DNA of 64,000 bases from Streptomyces sp. NBC_00271. GTDB lineage: Bacteria; Actinomycetota; Actinomycetes; Streptomycetales; Streptomycetaceae. The DNA is taken from positions 8,618,001-8,682,000 of the forward strand of contig NZ_CP108070.1 in the NCBI RefSeq assembly GCF_036178845.1, in the 5' to 3' direction. Below the pieces are notes generated by a model. That model did not search any database and was not told where the DNA came from. It saw nothing but the letters and a program-made list of their open reading frames with translations. Positions 51,062-60,179 of this stretch are shown here, piece after piece (within the stretch, counting starts at the first letter, position 1; the number at the start of each line of letters is the position of its first letter). The position numbers and the translations under genes were made by a program.

Positions 51062-52732
51062 TCAGGTCAGTAGATCGACGGCGTCGACGGAGGTACCCGC
51101 GCTGAGGAAGGACGTCGACCCCGAGCCGCTCGCCACGTAGATCTTCAGCGTGTTGTACGCACTGGTGTCCGTCAGCCAGGCGGACGCGGGAACGCTGTAG
51201 GTGAACGTGTAGTTGTTGCCCCGGTAGGAGCCCACGGTCAGCGACCGGGTGCTCGGCTGGGTGGGCGGTGAGGGGACGGCCGAGGTCCAGGTGTCGTTGA
51301 CCACGATCTGCGGGCGGCCGTTGGCGTAGGCCGTGGTCACGCCGATGCGCAGGGTGTGCGCGGCGGCGGCCTGGGCGGCGGTCAGCCTGAAGTACACGAT
51401 GATGCCGCTGTTGACGTCCTTCCACAGATAGCAGGGGAACGCCGAGGTCTCGGTGCCGCTGCCGACGACCACGTTGCCGGTCCAGGACGCGGCCCGGACG
51501 TCAGACGGATGCGCGTACGTCATCAGGTCCGCGTTCTTGAACCCGCTCGGCGTGCCGTCCCAGGTGCCGATCCGCCAGATCGCGCTCGCGTTGGACGGGT
51601 CGTTGGAGGAGGGGATCGCGATGCTGTTCAGCGTCGTGGTCCCGCCCGCCGTGACCGTCACCGACGACGTGTACACGGCGAGTTCGCCCTTGAAGACCGT
51701 GAGGGTGTACGACCCCGGCAGCACGCCCGCGATCGAGAAGTAGCCGTCCGAGGCCCGTGCCGAACCCCAGTACTGCGCGGCCGAGTTGGCGAGCCCGACC
51801 GTGTACGCGTACGCCGTGTCGCGACCCGAGATGCCCACGCCCGCGACCCGGCCCCGGCCGCTCGCGGCCGTGTACCCCGAGATGCCGAGCGAGTCCGCCC
51901 AGGAGGTGGTGAGGTTCCCGGCGTGCAGCGAGGAGGAGGGCGCGCCGCCGTCCGTGAAGGCGATGACGTACGGACCCTGGAGGCCGAAGCGCTCCGACTC
52001 CGTCTGGTTCTCGCCGTAGTACAGGATCTCGTACAGTCCGCCGCCGTCCGCGCTCTGGTGCCGCAGCAGGGAGCGGTAGAACGGGCCGCCGGAGGCCTTC
52101 TCGTGGTTGCTGCGCACGATCCACAGGCCGACGCTTCCGGTGGTCCAGCCGATGTAGTTGTAGTCGATGACCCGGAGCTTCGAGTAGTGCTTGGAGCGGG
52201 TCTGGCCGTCGGACTTCGCGAAGACGTCCGCGGACTCGATGGTGGTGGGCGCGTAGGTGTAGGAGTCCGGCTCGTCGTTGAGGAACAGGCCCGCCTTGAC
52301 GCGCACGATGTAACGGGTGGCGCTGACCGAGGTGTCGGCCTTGTTGGTCCACAGATAGACGTTGTTCTCGCCGCTGCGGGCCGCGTAGTAGTGCTTGAGC
52401 GTGCCGTACGCGACGGAGACGAGGATCGTCGAACCGGACTGCGCGATGGTCACGGTGGAGGTGCCGAGGCCGGACTCGACGTGCGAGTTCTTGCCGCCGT
52501 AGCCCTGGTACTCGGTGCCGCGGTAGACGAGCGAGGTCAGGTCGCCGTTGGTCTTGCTGACCTTGAAGACCAGGTTGGCGCCGGTGTCGACGACGTAGTT
52601 CGAGCCGTCGTCCGTGTAGCCGAAGCTCGCGGCGGCGGCCGTCGGGGTGAGGGCCGTCGCGCTCACGGCCGCCGCGGTCGTACCGAGGACGAAGGTGCGG
52701 CGTCCGAGGGATCTGTCGGTGGATCCGGACAT
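51062..52732 (-). CDS. Tat-exported rhamnogalacturonan lyase (PL4)
   Basis: This 556-aa lyase cleaves rhamnogalacturonan I backbone by beta-elimination. It has a twin-arginine signal (LGRRTFVLGTTAAAVSA), the N-terminal beta-sandwich catalytic domain (about 40-330), an FN3-like domain (GRVAGVGISGRDTAYAYTV) and a C-terminal CBM-like domain (AIWRIGTWDGTPSGFKNADLMTYAHPSD), the PL4 order. GAAGGAGG lies 8 nt before the ATG. It is divergent from the CE12 gene across a spacer with palindromes. Confidence 0.88.
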   Translation of the reverse strand: MSGSTDRSLGRRTFVLGTTAAAVSATALTPTAAAASFGYTDDGSNYVVDTGANLVFKVSKTNGDLTSLVYRGTEYQGYGGKNSHVESGLGTSTVTIAQSGSTILVSVAYGTLKHYYAARSGENNVYLWTNKADTSVSATRYIVRVKAGLFLNDEPDSYTYAPTTIESADVFAKSDGQTRSKHYSKLRVIDYNYIGWTTGSVGLWIVRSNHEKASGGPFYRSLLRHQSADGGGLYEILYYGENQTESERFGLQGPYVIAFTDGGAPSSSLHAGNLTTSWADSLGISGYTAASGRGRVAGVGISGRDTAYAYTVGLANSAAQYWGSARASDGYFSIAGVLPGSYTLTVFKGELAVYTSSVTVTAGGTTTLNSIAIPSSNDPSNASAIWRIGTWDGTPSGFKNADLMTYAHPSDVRAASWTGNVVVGSGTETSAFPCYLWKDVNSGIIVYFRLTAAQAAAAHTLRIGVTTAYANGRPQIVVNDTWTSAVPSPPTQPSTRSLTVGSYRGNNYTFTYSVPASAWLTDTSAYNTLKIYVASGSGSTSFLSAGTSVDAVDLLT

Positions 52733-52797
52733 GGGGGTGCCTCCTTCGGAGGTGGGGGTGTGCGGGTGTCCGGAAGACTGACAGTTGAATCGATTTC

Positions 52798-52865
52798 GCG
52801 AAAGGGCTTTCGCTCCCTGGGGGTTGGCAATCATGTGAAAACGCGCCGAGTACTAGAAAGCGCTT
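52798..52865. promoter_or_regulatory. Two palindromic operators between PL4 and CE12 genes
   Basis: A perfect 16-bp inverted repeat GCGAAAG-GG-CTTTCGC lies at 52798-52813. A second palindrome with the LacI-family core AAGCGCTT lies at 52858-52865, about 56 bp away. Both are inside the 189-bp divergent spacer, so one regulator could control both genes. Confidence 0.6.
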
Positions 52866-52921
52866 GCGGAGAGCGGTACGGTCCTGCCGCCAGGTCTTGT
52901 CGTCCTGTTGGAGGAGCCGCA

Positions 52922-53968
52922 ATGAGACGTTTCAACGCTGCCGGGGTGGCCGCGGTGGCCGCAGCTACCGTGCTGACGGCCACGCCCGCCCAAGCGCATG
53001 GAGGACCCCGCGCCCTCGGCCTGGAGAACTGCACCGCGACCGCCTGCCACTTCGACGTCGCGCCCGGCACGTACGACGTGCGCGTACGGCTCGGCGGGGA
53101 GAGCGCGGCGAGCACGAGCGTCAGCGGTGAGACGCGCCGCGCGCTGCTGCCCGAGACCGCCACGGCGGCCGGGAAGCCCGTGACCCGCAGCTTCACGGTC
53201 AACGTCCGCACCCCCGAGGGCGAGCCGACCGGCCCCGACGGCACCCTCGGCCTGGACCTGGCCTTCGGCGGCTCCGCGCCCGCCCTCGCCGACATCGAAG
53301 TCACCCCGGCCCGCCCCCACACCCGCCAGATCTTCCTGGTCGGCGACTCCACCGTCTGCGACCAGCCCGGCGACCCCTACACCGGCTGGGGCCAGCAGCT
53401 GCCCCAGTACCTCCGCAAGGGCGTCTCGGTCGCCAACTACGCGGACTCCGGGGAGAGCACGGTCACCTACCTCGAGAACCCCGCGCTCTTCCCCACCGTC
53501 CAGCCGCTCATCCGGCGCCACGACCTGGTCCTCATCCAGCTCGCGCACAACGACAAGACGACCGACGAGCCGACGTACCGCGCGAACCTGGAGACCCTGG
53601 TCGCCGGGGTCCGCGCGCGGGGCGGCGACCCGGTCCTGGTCACCCCCATCGTCCGCCGCTGGTTCAACGCGGACGGCACCCTGAACAACGACACCGCGCT
53701 GCTGGTCAACGGCCTCGGTGTGAACCACCCGGCCGTCATCCGCTCGGTCGCCGCCGCCGAGCACGTGCCCCTCATCGACCTGACGGCCAAGACCAAGGCC
53801 CTCGTCGAGTCGCTGGGCGTCGAGGGCTCCAAGGCGATCTACCTCTACAACGAGAAGCGGGACAACACCCACACCTCCGTGCACGGCGCCACGGTCTACG
53901 CGGGCCTCGTCCGCGACGAACTCCTCGCCCAGCATCTGGTGCCCGAGCGCCAGGTGAGGGTGGGATGA
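52922..53968 (+). CDS. Secreted rhamnogalacturonan acetylesterase (CE12)
   Basis: This 348-aa SGNH esterase removes acetyl groups from rhamnogalacturonan. The signal peptide ends near residue 25. An N-terminal beta-rich domain (about 30-130) precedes the catalytic domain with Ser143 (VGDST), the oxyanion Gly in ADSGEST, Asn in LAHNDK, and Asp314/His317 (DNTH). GGAGGAG supports the ATG. It probably helps the adjacent lyase reach the backbone. The next gene follows after 78 bp on the same strand. Confidence 0.88.
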   Translation: MRRFNAAGVAAVAAATVLTATPAQAHGGPRALGLENCTATACHFDVAPGTYDVRVRLGGESAASTSVSGETRRALLPETATAAGKPVTRSFTVNVRTPEGEPTGPDGTLGLDLAFGGSAPALADIEVTPARPHTRQIFLVGDSTVCDQPGDPYTGWGQQLPQYLRKGVSVANYADSGESTVTYLENPALFPTVQPLIRRHDLVLIQLAHNDKTTDEPTYRANLETLVAGVRARGGDPVLVTPIVRRWFNADGTLNNDTALLVNGLGVNHPAVIRSVAAAEHVPLIDLTAKTKALVESLGVEGSKAIYLYNEKRDNTHTSVHGATVYAGLVRDELLAQHLVPERQVRVG

Positions 53969-54046
53969 ACTCCTGGGGCGTCCCGTCCGGAACCGGGGCG
54001 CCCCAGGTACCACCCGACCGAGCCGCCGAACCACGGAGCGCCACTG

Positions 54047-55762
54047 ATGCCCGACGAGGACCGCACCCTCAGCCCGTACACCGGCTACACCCGCGCCCAC
54101 TGGGAGGCGGCGGCCGACTCCCTGCTCGCCGCGGTCGCCCCGTACGCCACCGAGAACGGCGCCCTCTACCACCTCCCCGGTGCGCACACGAGCTGGTCGG
54201 GCCGACTCTCCGACGGCCTGGAGGGCTACGCCCGCACCCTGCTCCTGGCCGCCTTCCGCCGCGACGAGAAGGCCCTGGAGCGATACGCCGACGGACTCGC
54301 CGCCGGCACGGCCGGCATCTGGCCGCGCGTCGAGGACCGCAGCCAGCCCCTCGTCGAGGCCGCGTCGATCGCCCTCGCGCTGCGGCTCACCCGGCCACTG
54401 CTGTGGGACCGCCTGGACGACGGTGTGCGGCAGCGGGCCGCGGCCTGGCTCGGCGACGCGCTGACGGCCGAACCCTGGGCCTGCAACTGGGAGTTGTTCC
54501 CGGTGACGGTCGGCGGCTTCCTGGCGGAGGTCGGCCACGAGCCCGAGGCGTCGCGGGCCGCGATCGACCGGGGCCTGGAGCGGATCGAGGAGTGGTACGT
54601 CGGCGACGGCTGGTACACCGACGGCCCCGGCCGTGCCTTCGACTACTACAACGGCTGGGCGATGCACCTGTACCCGGTGCTGCACGCCCATCTCGCGGAC
54701 GACACCCGGCTCCTCGACCTGTACGGCGGCCGGCTCTCCCGCCATCTCGCCGACTACGCCCGGCTGTTCGGAGGCGACGGCGCCCCGATGCGCCAGGGCC
54801 GCTCCCTCACCTACCGCTTCGCGACGACCGCCCCGCTGTGGCTCGGCGCCCTCACCGGCCGTACGCCGCTGTCGCCGGGCGAGACCCGACGCCTGGCGTC
54901 CGGCGCCCTGCGTCACTTCCTCGACCGGGGCGCGGTCGACGACCGGGGCCTGCTCACCCTCGGCTGGCACGGCCCCGACGAGACGGTCCTGCAGGGCTAC
55001 TCGGGCCCGGCCTCCCCGTACTGGGCGAGCAAGGCCTTCGTCGGCCTGCTCCTCCCGGCGGACCACGAGGTGTGGACGGCGAGGGAGGAGCCCGGACCGA
55101 CCGACCGCGCCGACGCCGTCACCCCCGTCGGACCGCCCAACTGGCTGCTCCAGGCCACGACTTCGGACGGCCTGGTCCGCCTCCACAACCACGGCAGCGA
55201 GGACGTCCGCTACGACCCCTACTACACGCGGCTCGCGTACTCGACCGCGACCGCGCCCTCGACGTCGTACGACAACAGCGTGATCGTCGGTGACGATCCG
55301 AGCCGGACGGACATCGAGCCGCTGGGCGCCGGGGACTGCTGGGTGGCCTCCCGGCACACGGCGGGTGGGGGAGCGCGGGTCGTGAACCTGGTCGTCGCGC
55401 GGGGAGCGGTGGAGGTGCGGGCCCACCTGGTGGCGGGAGCGGACCCGGGGACGCCGGTACGCGTCACGGGATGGCCGGAGGACGACGGCGTGCACGCCGA
55501 ACTCCTCTCCGCGCACAACCTGTTGGACTCCGTCGGTGTCACGGGACCCGGCGCCACCCTCTTCGTCGCCCTCGCCCGGCTCACCGGCGAGCCGGACCCC
55601 CTGCCCCTCACGGAGTCGGTGTCCGTGAAGGTGGAGGGGGAGGAGGGGCAGGGGGAGTACGACGTCCGCGTGAGCTGGCCCTCGGGCCCCTCGACGTGCT
55701 TCCGGTTCAGGGCTTCAGACGGGCGACCTTCAGCGTCGTCGTGGTCGGTGAAGCCCCGGTGA
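54047..55762 (+). CDS. DUF2264 family protein, possible glycoside hydrolase
   Basis: This 571-aa protein opens with SPYTGYTRAHWEAAADSLLAAV and has the DUF2264 (alpha/alpha)6-type region to about residue 370 (YTDGPGRAFDYYNGWAMHLYP, YSGPASPYWASKAFVGL), then a beta-sandwich tail. I recall related proteins classified as GH154 beta-glucuronidases; the assignment here is inference. No signal peptide, so it would act on imported oligosaccharides. It follows the CE12 gene and overlaps the convergent secreted-protein gene by 56 bp. Confidence 0.78.
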   Translation: MPDEDRTLSPYTGYTRAHWEAAADSLLAAVAPYATENGALYHLPGAHTSWSGRLSDGLEGYARTLLLAAFRRDEKALERYADGLAAGTAGIWPRVEDRSQPLVEAASIALALRLTRPLLWDRLDDGVRQRAAAWLGDALTAEPWACNWELFPVTVGGFLAEVGHEPEASRAAIDRGLERIEEWYVGDGWYTDGPGRAFDYYNGWAMHLYPVLHAHLADDTRLLDLYGGRLSRHLADYARLFGGDGAPMRQGRSLTYRFATTAPLWLGALTGRTPLSPGETRRLASGALRHFLDRGAVDDRGLLTLGWHGPDETVLQGYSGPASPYWASKAFVGLLLPADHEVWTAREEPGPTDRADAVTPVGPPNWLLQATTSDGLVRLHNHGSEDVRYDPYYTRLAYSTATAPSTSYDNSVIVGDDPSRTDIEPLGAGDCWVASRHTAGGGARVVNLVVARGAVEVRAHLVAGADPGTPVRVTGWPEDDGVHAELLSAHNLLDSVGVTGPGATLFVALARLTGEPDPLPLTESVSVKVEGEEGQGEYDVRVSWPSGPSTCFRFRASDGRPSASSWSVKPR

Positions 55763-57107
55763 GGGCGCTCGCGTAGGACGGGGTGACGGGGGCGTACGCC
55801 CAGGTCAGGGTGCCGTCCTTGAGGGTCGCGATATCACCGGAGATACGCGCCTGGACGACCTTGTCCGGCGTCTTGAGGGCGCCGTTCCAGTCGATCAGGC
55901 GCAGGTGGGTGCCGGTGAAGGTGCCCGTGCAGGTGCCCGCCGAGCACTTGGCGTTCTTCAGGGACTCCCAGGAGACGAGGAGCCGGTCCTTGCCGTAGGG
56001 GGCTATGTGGACGTTGACGTTCTCGGTGCCTGCGGCGCTGGTGAGGCGGACCGGCTTGCCCGCCGGGGTGTTGCGGTTCTTGAGGAAGGCGACGGCCACC
56101 TGGTGGGTCGACGTCTTCGGCTTCACCGTCCAGCCGCGCCCGCTCGCGTCGTCCGGGTTCTTGGCCGCGGAGGCGGCGCCCCGGGAGGCGAAGGCGGTGG
56201 CGTACCGGCCCGTCGAGGACTTCACCAGGTCGCCGGTACGGCCCGCGAACGTGCCGCCGCAGTAGCCCGCCCAGCACTGCTCGCGCTGCACGGCGGGTGC
56301 GTTGTCGGGGGCGCCGATGCCCGTCGAGACGAACAGGCCCGAGCGCCAGTCGTCGAAGCACAGGGAGGTGAACGCGCCCGTCGTCTCCGCGTGCAGCGCG
56401 ATGCCCTCGTTGTGGCTGCACCCCCAGCTCCAGCCGCCCGTCAGTTTCGCGCCCTTGGCGCTGACGTAGCTCAGCTTGTCGCCGAAGTGGCCGTCCGCGA
56501 AGCCGCCCGCGCCGTGCACGACGAAGTACGTGCCGTACTTGGTGCCGTTCCAGGTGAGCTGGCCGTCCAGCAGCGGAGCCGTGTCGTGCGAGGCGGTCCC
56601 CGTGAGCTTCGTACGGAAGGCCTGCGTGCCGTTCCTGTAGCGGATGAGGGCCGCCGCCGTCTCCTTCCACTTGTTGGTGTCGGAGACGCGGGTCAGCAGC
56701 GCGAAGCCGTCGTTGTGCGCGACCAGGCCGCCGACCTCCTTGGTGCCCTTGACGACCGTGTCCGCGCCGGAGCGCTTCCCGGCCGCCGTCAGCGGGGTGA
56801 CGTGGACGCCGTCGGACGCGGGCCAGGCCACGCGGAGAGTGCCGTTCGGGGCGACGGCGGTCGCGGTGCGCGTCCACTCGCGGGCGTTGTTGTACCCCGC
56901 GGACAGGTACGGGAACTTGGCGGCCAGGTTCACCGTGGTGTTCGAGACGGCCGCGAGCTGCGGGGCGGCGGCCGTCGTGGTCGTCGTCGGCGTGGCGGTC
57001 GCGTACCAGGCACCGGCCAGGACACCGACGGCCCCGAGTCCGGCCGCCAGGGGCTTACGGGCCACGTGGCGGCGGCGGTGCGATGGGGTGGGTCTTGCGT
57101 TGGTCAT
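55707..57107 (-). CDS. Secreted protein of unknown function, propeller-like
   Basis: This 466-aa protein has a basic n-region and signal core (RRRHVARKPLAAGLGAVGVLAGAWYA), a Thr/Ala-rich linker and a body of short repeated strands (LTWNGTKYGTYFVVHGAGG, GIALHAETTGAFTSLCFDDWR, REQCWAGYCGGTFAGRTG, ECSAGTCTGTF-like CSAGTCTG) with paired cysteines. A six- or seven-bladed propeller is likely. No enzyme motif was found. ATG 57107 is the first Met before the signal. Confidence 0.7.
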   Translation of the reverse strand: MTNARPTPSHRRRHVARKPLAAGLGAVGVLAGAWYATATPTTTTTAAAPQLAAVSNTTVNLAAKFPYLSAGYNNAREWTRTATAVAPNGTLRVAWPASDGVHVTPLTAAGKRSGADTVVKGTKEVGGLVAHNDGFALLTRVSDTNKWKETAAALIRYRNGTQAFRTKLTGTASHDTAPLLDGQLTWNGTKYGTYFVVHGAGGFADGHFGDKLSYVSAKGAKLTGGWSWGCSHNEGIALHAETTGAFTSLCFDDWRSGLFVSTGIGAPDNAPAVQREQCWAGYCGGTFAGRTGDLVKSSTGRYATAFASRGAASAAKNPDDASGRGWTVKPKTSTHQVAVAFLKNRNTPAGKPVRLTSAAGTENVNVHIAPYGKDRLLVSWESLKNAKCSAGTCTGTFTGTHLRLIDWNGALKTPDKVVQARISGDIATLKDGTLTWAYAPVTPSYASALTGASPTTTTLKVARLKP

Positions 57108-57200
57108 GCCGGGTGGTCGCCACCGCGGGGCGAAAGGCTGCCGCGCTTCTCGGGACGCGACACCGGACACGGTTCGGCGGGCGCCGAAGGATCGCGCGTC

Positions 57201-57206
57201 TAGCGT
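57201..57206 (+). promoter_or_regulatory. Leaderless -10 box
   Basis: TAGCGT ends 7 nt before the ATG at 57214. The gene has no ribosome binding site. Confidence 0.45.
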
Positions 57207-57213
57207 TCGCGGT

Positions 57214-57672
57214 ATGGACAACTCCTCACCCCGGAAACCGGCCGAAGGCGTCGTCGCCATGGTCGACCACGTCCTCGATCTGGCGGCGACCTGGACAGCC
57301 TGGGACGGCAGGCCCACACACGTCGACGACCGTGTCTACACCCCGCACAAGGCGATCCGCCGTGTCGCCGACCATCTCCTCGACCACTTGGCCGAGCTGG
57401 AGGCCCGGCTCGTGGGCGAGAAGCCACTGCCCGACCACTGGCACGCGTCGGCGAGCACGACGCAGGCGGACCTCGCGCCCTTCACCCACGAGGACCTGGA
57501 CGAGGCGCGCAGCCGGCTCACCCGCCTCGCCCGTATCTGGGCGAACCGGCTCGACACGCTGACCGAGGAACAACTCGACGACTCCCCGGGAGAGGGGTGG
57601 AGCTTCCGTCAACTGGCCGAACACCTCGAGGGATCGACGTACTACGCCGACGCTGTCGGCAAGCTGACGTGA
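57214..57672 (+). CDS. DinB-like protein
   Basis: This 152-aa cytoplasmic protein has four predicted helices with histidines placed as in the DinB/mycothiol-transferase fold (IRRVADHLLDHLAELE and FRQLAEHLEGSTYYADAV). Such proteins bind a metal and may conjugate thiols. The reaction is unknown. The next gene starts 31 bp later. Confidence 0.65.
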   Translation: MDNSSPRKPAEGVVAMVDHVLDLAATWTAWDGRPTHVDDRVYTPHKAIRRVADHLLDHLAELEARLVGEKPLPDHWHASASTTQADLAPFTHEDLDEARSRLTRLARIWANRLDTLTEEQLDDSPGEGWSFRQLAEHLEGSTYYADAVGKLT

Positions 57673-57703
57673 TCGCCCGCCGCTCCCGCACCGGAAGGTC
57701 GAC

Positions 57704-58468
57704 ATGACTCCCTTCGCCGCGCTCCACCACGCCGACGCGCCCCTCCTGCTGCCCAACGCCTGGGACCACGCCTCGGCCGCGCTCCTTGCCGCTCAGGGCT
57801 TCGCGGCGATCGGTACGACGAGTCTCGGTGTCGCCGCGGCGGCCGGACTGCCGGACGGGGTCGCGGCGACCCGGGACCTGACCGTGCGGCTCGCCCGGCA
57901 GCTCGGGGGCGCCCCCTACCTGCTGTCCGTCGATGCCGAGGACGGATACAGCCAAGGCCCGGCCGAAGTCGCCGAGTTGGCGCGCGAACTGGCCGCCGCC
58001 GGAGCCGTCGGCATCAACCTGGAGGACGGCCTCGGTCCCGCCGACCTGCACGCGGCGAAGATCGCGGCGGTCAAGGCGGCCGTACCGGACCTCTTCGTCA
58101 ACGCCCGCACCGACACCCACTGGCTCGGCGACGGTGTGGACGAGCGGGAGACCGTCCGCCGTCTCGACGCCTACCAACAGGCGGGCGCCGACGGCGTGTT
58201 CGTCCCCGGACTGACCGACCCGGCCCGCGTCACCGCCCTGCTCAAGACCCTCGACGTACCGCTGAACATCCTCTACTCACCCGCGGGCCCGCCCGTCTCC
58301 CACCTCGCCGACCTCGGCGTACGCAGGATCAGCCTGGGCTCGTACCTCTACCGGCGGGCTCTGGGCGCGGCGCTGGACGCGATGGCGGACATCCGCTCAG
58401 GCCGGCCACCGCGGGGCACCGCGCCGACGTACGACGAGGTGCAGGCACTCAGCGCGCAGGCCCGGTAG
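57704..58468 (+). CDS. Isocitrate lyase/PEP mutase family protein
   Basis: This 254-aa enzyme of the ICL/PEPM superfamily has PNAWDHASAALLAAQGFAAIGTTS, SVDAEDGYSQGP, INLEDGLGP and NARTDTHWLG, matching the metal-binding loops of small members that cleave or rearrange 2-oxo acids. The lyase-specific KKCGH-type loop is absent, so it is not isocitrate lyase itself. The substrate is undetermined. Confidence 0.88.
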   Translation: MTPFAALHHADAPLLLPNAWDHASAALLAAQGFAAIGTTSLGVAAAAGLPDGVAATRDLTVRLARQLGGAPYLLSVDAEDGYSQGPAEVAELARELAAAGAVGINLEDGLGPADLHAAKIAAVKAAVPDLFVNARTDTHWLGDGVDERETVRRLDAYQQAGADGVFVPGLTDPARVTALLKTLDVPLNILYSPAGPPVSHLADLGVRRISLGSYLYRRALGAALDAMADIRSGRPPRGTAPTYDEVQALSAQAR

Positions 58469-58490
58469 GCGCGGCTGTGCGGGCCGCGCC
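58468..58490. terminator. Terminator hairpin between convergent genes
   Basis: GGCGCGGC (58468-58475) pairs with GCCGCGCC (58483-58490) around a 7-nt loop, directly after the ICL/PEPM gene and before the end of the convergent GlxA-type gene. Confidence 0.6.
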
Positions 58491-58533
58491 GGGGCACGCT
58501 CCGGCCGCGACCGGGTGAGGCGGGTCCGGGTCC

Positions 58534-59523
58534 TCAGGCCGCCACGATGCGGCGACTGCCCGCGGTGCTTCGGAAGCGGGCGCGGTACACGGTGGGAGAG
58601 ACACCGAAGGTGTGCTGAAAGACTCGGCGCAGGGACTCCGAGGAGCCGAATCCGGCCTGCTGCGCCACTTCCTCCACCGTGCCGCTGCCCCCTTCGAGGA
58701 GAGCTTGAGCGGCTTCGACCCTGCTGGATTCGACATATTGGCCGGGAGACATGCCGATCTCGGTACGGAAGAGCCGCCCCAGGTGTCGGGCGCTCACCCC
58801 GCTCACAGCGGCCAAGGAGTCGAGGGTGTGCTCGGCCGAAGGGTCCGCACTGACGTGATCCAGTACGCGTCTCACCGCCGAGTGCCGAGGCTGACATGAG
58901 AGCAGTCGGGTGCTGAACTGGGCCTGTCCGCCGGGCCTGGCCATGAAGACGACCAGTTGCCTGGCCACGCTGCGCGCCACCTCGGCCCCCCAGTCCTCTT
59001 CGACCAGGGACAGCGCGAGGTCGATGCCCGCCGTGACGCCGGCCGATGTGACGACGTGGCCGTCCCGGACGAAGAGAGGATCGCTCTCCACCCGTATCCC
59101 TGGGAAGGCGGCCGCCAGGTCCGGGGCGAGCTCCCAGTGCGTGGCGGCGCGCCGACCGTCCAGGACACCGGTCGCGGCGAGAACGAACGCCCCCGCGCAC
59201 ACGGAGGTCACGCGCTCGGCCCGATCGGTCAGGTGCCTGACCGACTCCACCAGGTCCGTGTCGCCGACGGCCGCCCGCCAGTCCCTCCTCCCCGGGACCA
59301 GCAGGGTGCCGATCCGGCGGGGCAGCGAGGAAACCGAGCCGTTGACGCCGAGCACCAGTCCCGATGAGGTGACGACGCCGGCACCGGTGGGTGAGACGAC
59401 GCGGACGTCGTAGTGCGCACCGTAGCGATTGGCGGTCGTGAAGACCTCGACCGGGCCGGAGACATCCAGGAGCTGGACGGCGTCGAAGGCGATGACGGCG
59501 ACCGTGTGACTGTGGCGGGACAC
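58534..59523 (-). CDS. GlxA-type transcriptional regulator (DJ-1/PfpI plus AraC HTH)
   Basis: This 329-aa regulator has an N-terminal DJ-1/PfpI domain (VAVIAFDAVQLLDVSGPVEVF; TSVCAGAFVLAATGVLDGRRAATHW with the elbow Cys) and a C-terminal AraC DNA-binding domain (TLDSLAAVSGVSARHLGRLFRTEIGMSP; TVEEVAQQAGFGSSESLRRVFQHTFGVSP). The layout is complete. Its start lies 8 bp beyond the stop of the HD-domain gene, so the two form an operon and it probably regulates that gene. Confidence 0.92.
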   Translation of the reverse strand: MSRHSHTVAVIAFDAVQLLDVSGPVEVFTTANRYGAHYDVRVVSPTGAGVVTSSGLVLGVNGSVSSLPRRIGTLLVPGRRDWRAAVGDTDLVESVRHLTDRAERVTSVCAGAFVLAATGVLDGRRAATHWELAPDLAAAFPGIRVESDPLFVRDGHVVTSAGVTAGIDLALSLVEEDWGAEVARSVARQLVVFMARPGGQAQFSTRLLSCQPRHSAVRRVLDHVSADPSAEHTLDSLAAVSGVSARHLGRLFRTEIGMSPGQYVESSRVEAAQALLEGGSGTVEEVAQQAGFGSSESLRRVFQHTFGVSPTVYRARFRSTAGSRRIVAA

Positions 59524-59531
59524 CGGCGGGA

Positions 59532-60179
59532 CTACTCCTTCCAGGGTGAGTCGAGGATCGTACGGACGAAGTCACCGCGCTGGAAGTCCGGGTCGAAGTG
59601 CTCCAGAACGTCGGCCTTCACGTTGCCGAACGTCGTCTCCGGCTTGCGGCGGATACCGTCGTGGAACGCCTGCAGGATCCCGTGCTTGAAGTCGGGGCGG
59701 GGGTGCAGGGCCACGATCTCGGCCCGGTCCGCCTCCGGGATTGCGTCGTATCCGATGCCCAGTACGTCGTACTCCACCCCGGCGGTGACCAGGGCCACCT
59801 CCGGCTCCATGAACTCCGGTATCCCGGGAGTGGTGTGCAGGGCGATCGCCGTCCACACGCGGCGGACACTGTCCTCCGGAATCCCGTGCGCCTGCAGGAA
59901 CCGCCTCGCTTCGTCGGCGCCGTCCACTTCGAAGCGGCGGCCGCTGTCACGGAAGGTCTCACCCAGGCCCACGTCGTGGAACATGGCGGCGATGTAGAGG
60001 AGCTCCGGGTCGAAACTCAGGCCGCGGTTGCGCCCCTGCAGGCTGCCGAAGAAGTACACCCGGCGCGAGTGGTGGTAGATGAGCTCACTCGTGGTGTCAC
60101 GGATCAGCTCCGTCGCCTCTCGGGCCGGCTTCGTCGCAGGCACGTCCACGTTCGCCGCCCCAGCACGATCGATTCCCAT
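59532..60179 (-). CDS. HD-domain protein, cyanamide-hydratase-like
   Basis: This 215-aa metal-dependent hydrolase has the HD pattern LIYHHSRRVYFFGSLQG, AAMFHDVGLGETF and IALHTTPGIPEF, in the arrangement of fungal and bacterial cyanamide hydratase-like proteins. The substrate in bacteria is generally unknown. AGGAAAGG upstream supports the ATG at 60179. It is followed by the regulator gene. Confidence 0.8.
   Translation of the reverse strand: MGIDRAGAANVDVPATKPAREATELIRDTTSELIYHHSRRVYFFGSLQGRNRGLSFDPELLYIAAMFHDVGLGETFRDSGRRFEVDGADEARRFLQAHGIPEDSVRRVWTAIALHTTPGIPEFMEPEVALVTAGVEYDVLGIGYDAIPEADRAEIVALHPRPDFKHGILQAFHDGIRRKPETTFGNVKADVLEHFDPDFQRGDFVRTILDSPWKE

Noticed and set aside
49491..51425. 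Minus-strand 5' extension of the repeat-protein frame across the GH43 gene
   Set aside because: The extension is antisense to a well-supported GH43-CBM13 gene and has no homologous character; a signal peptide begins at 49490.
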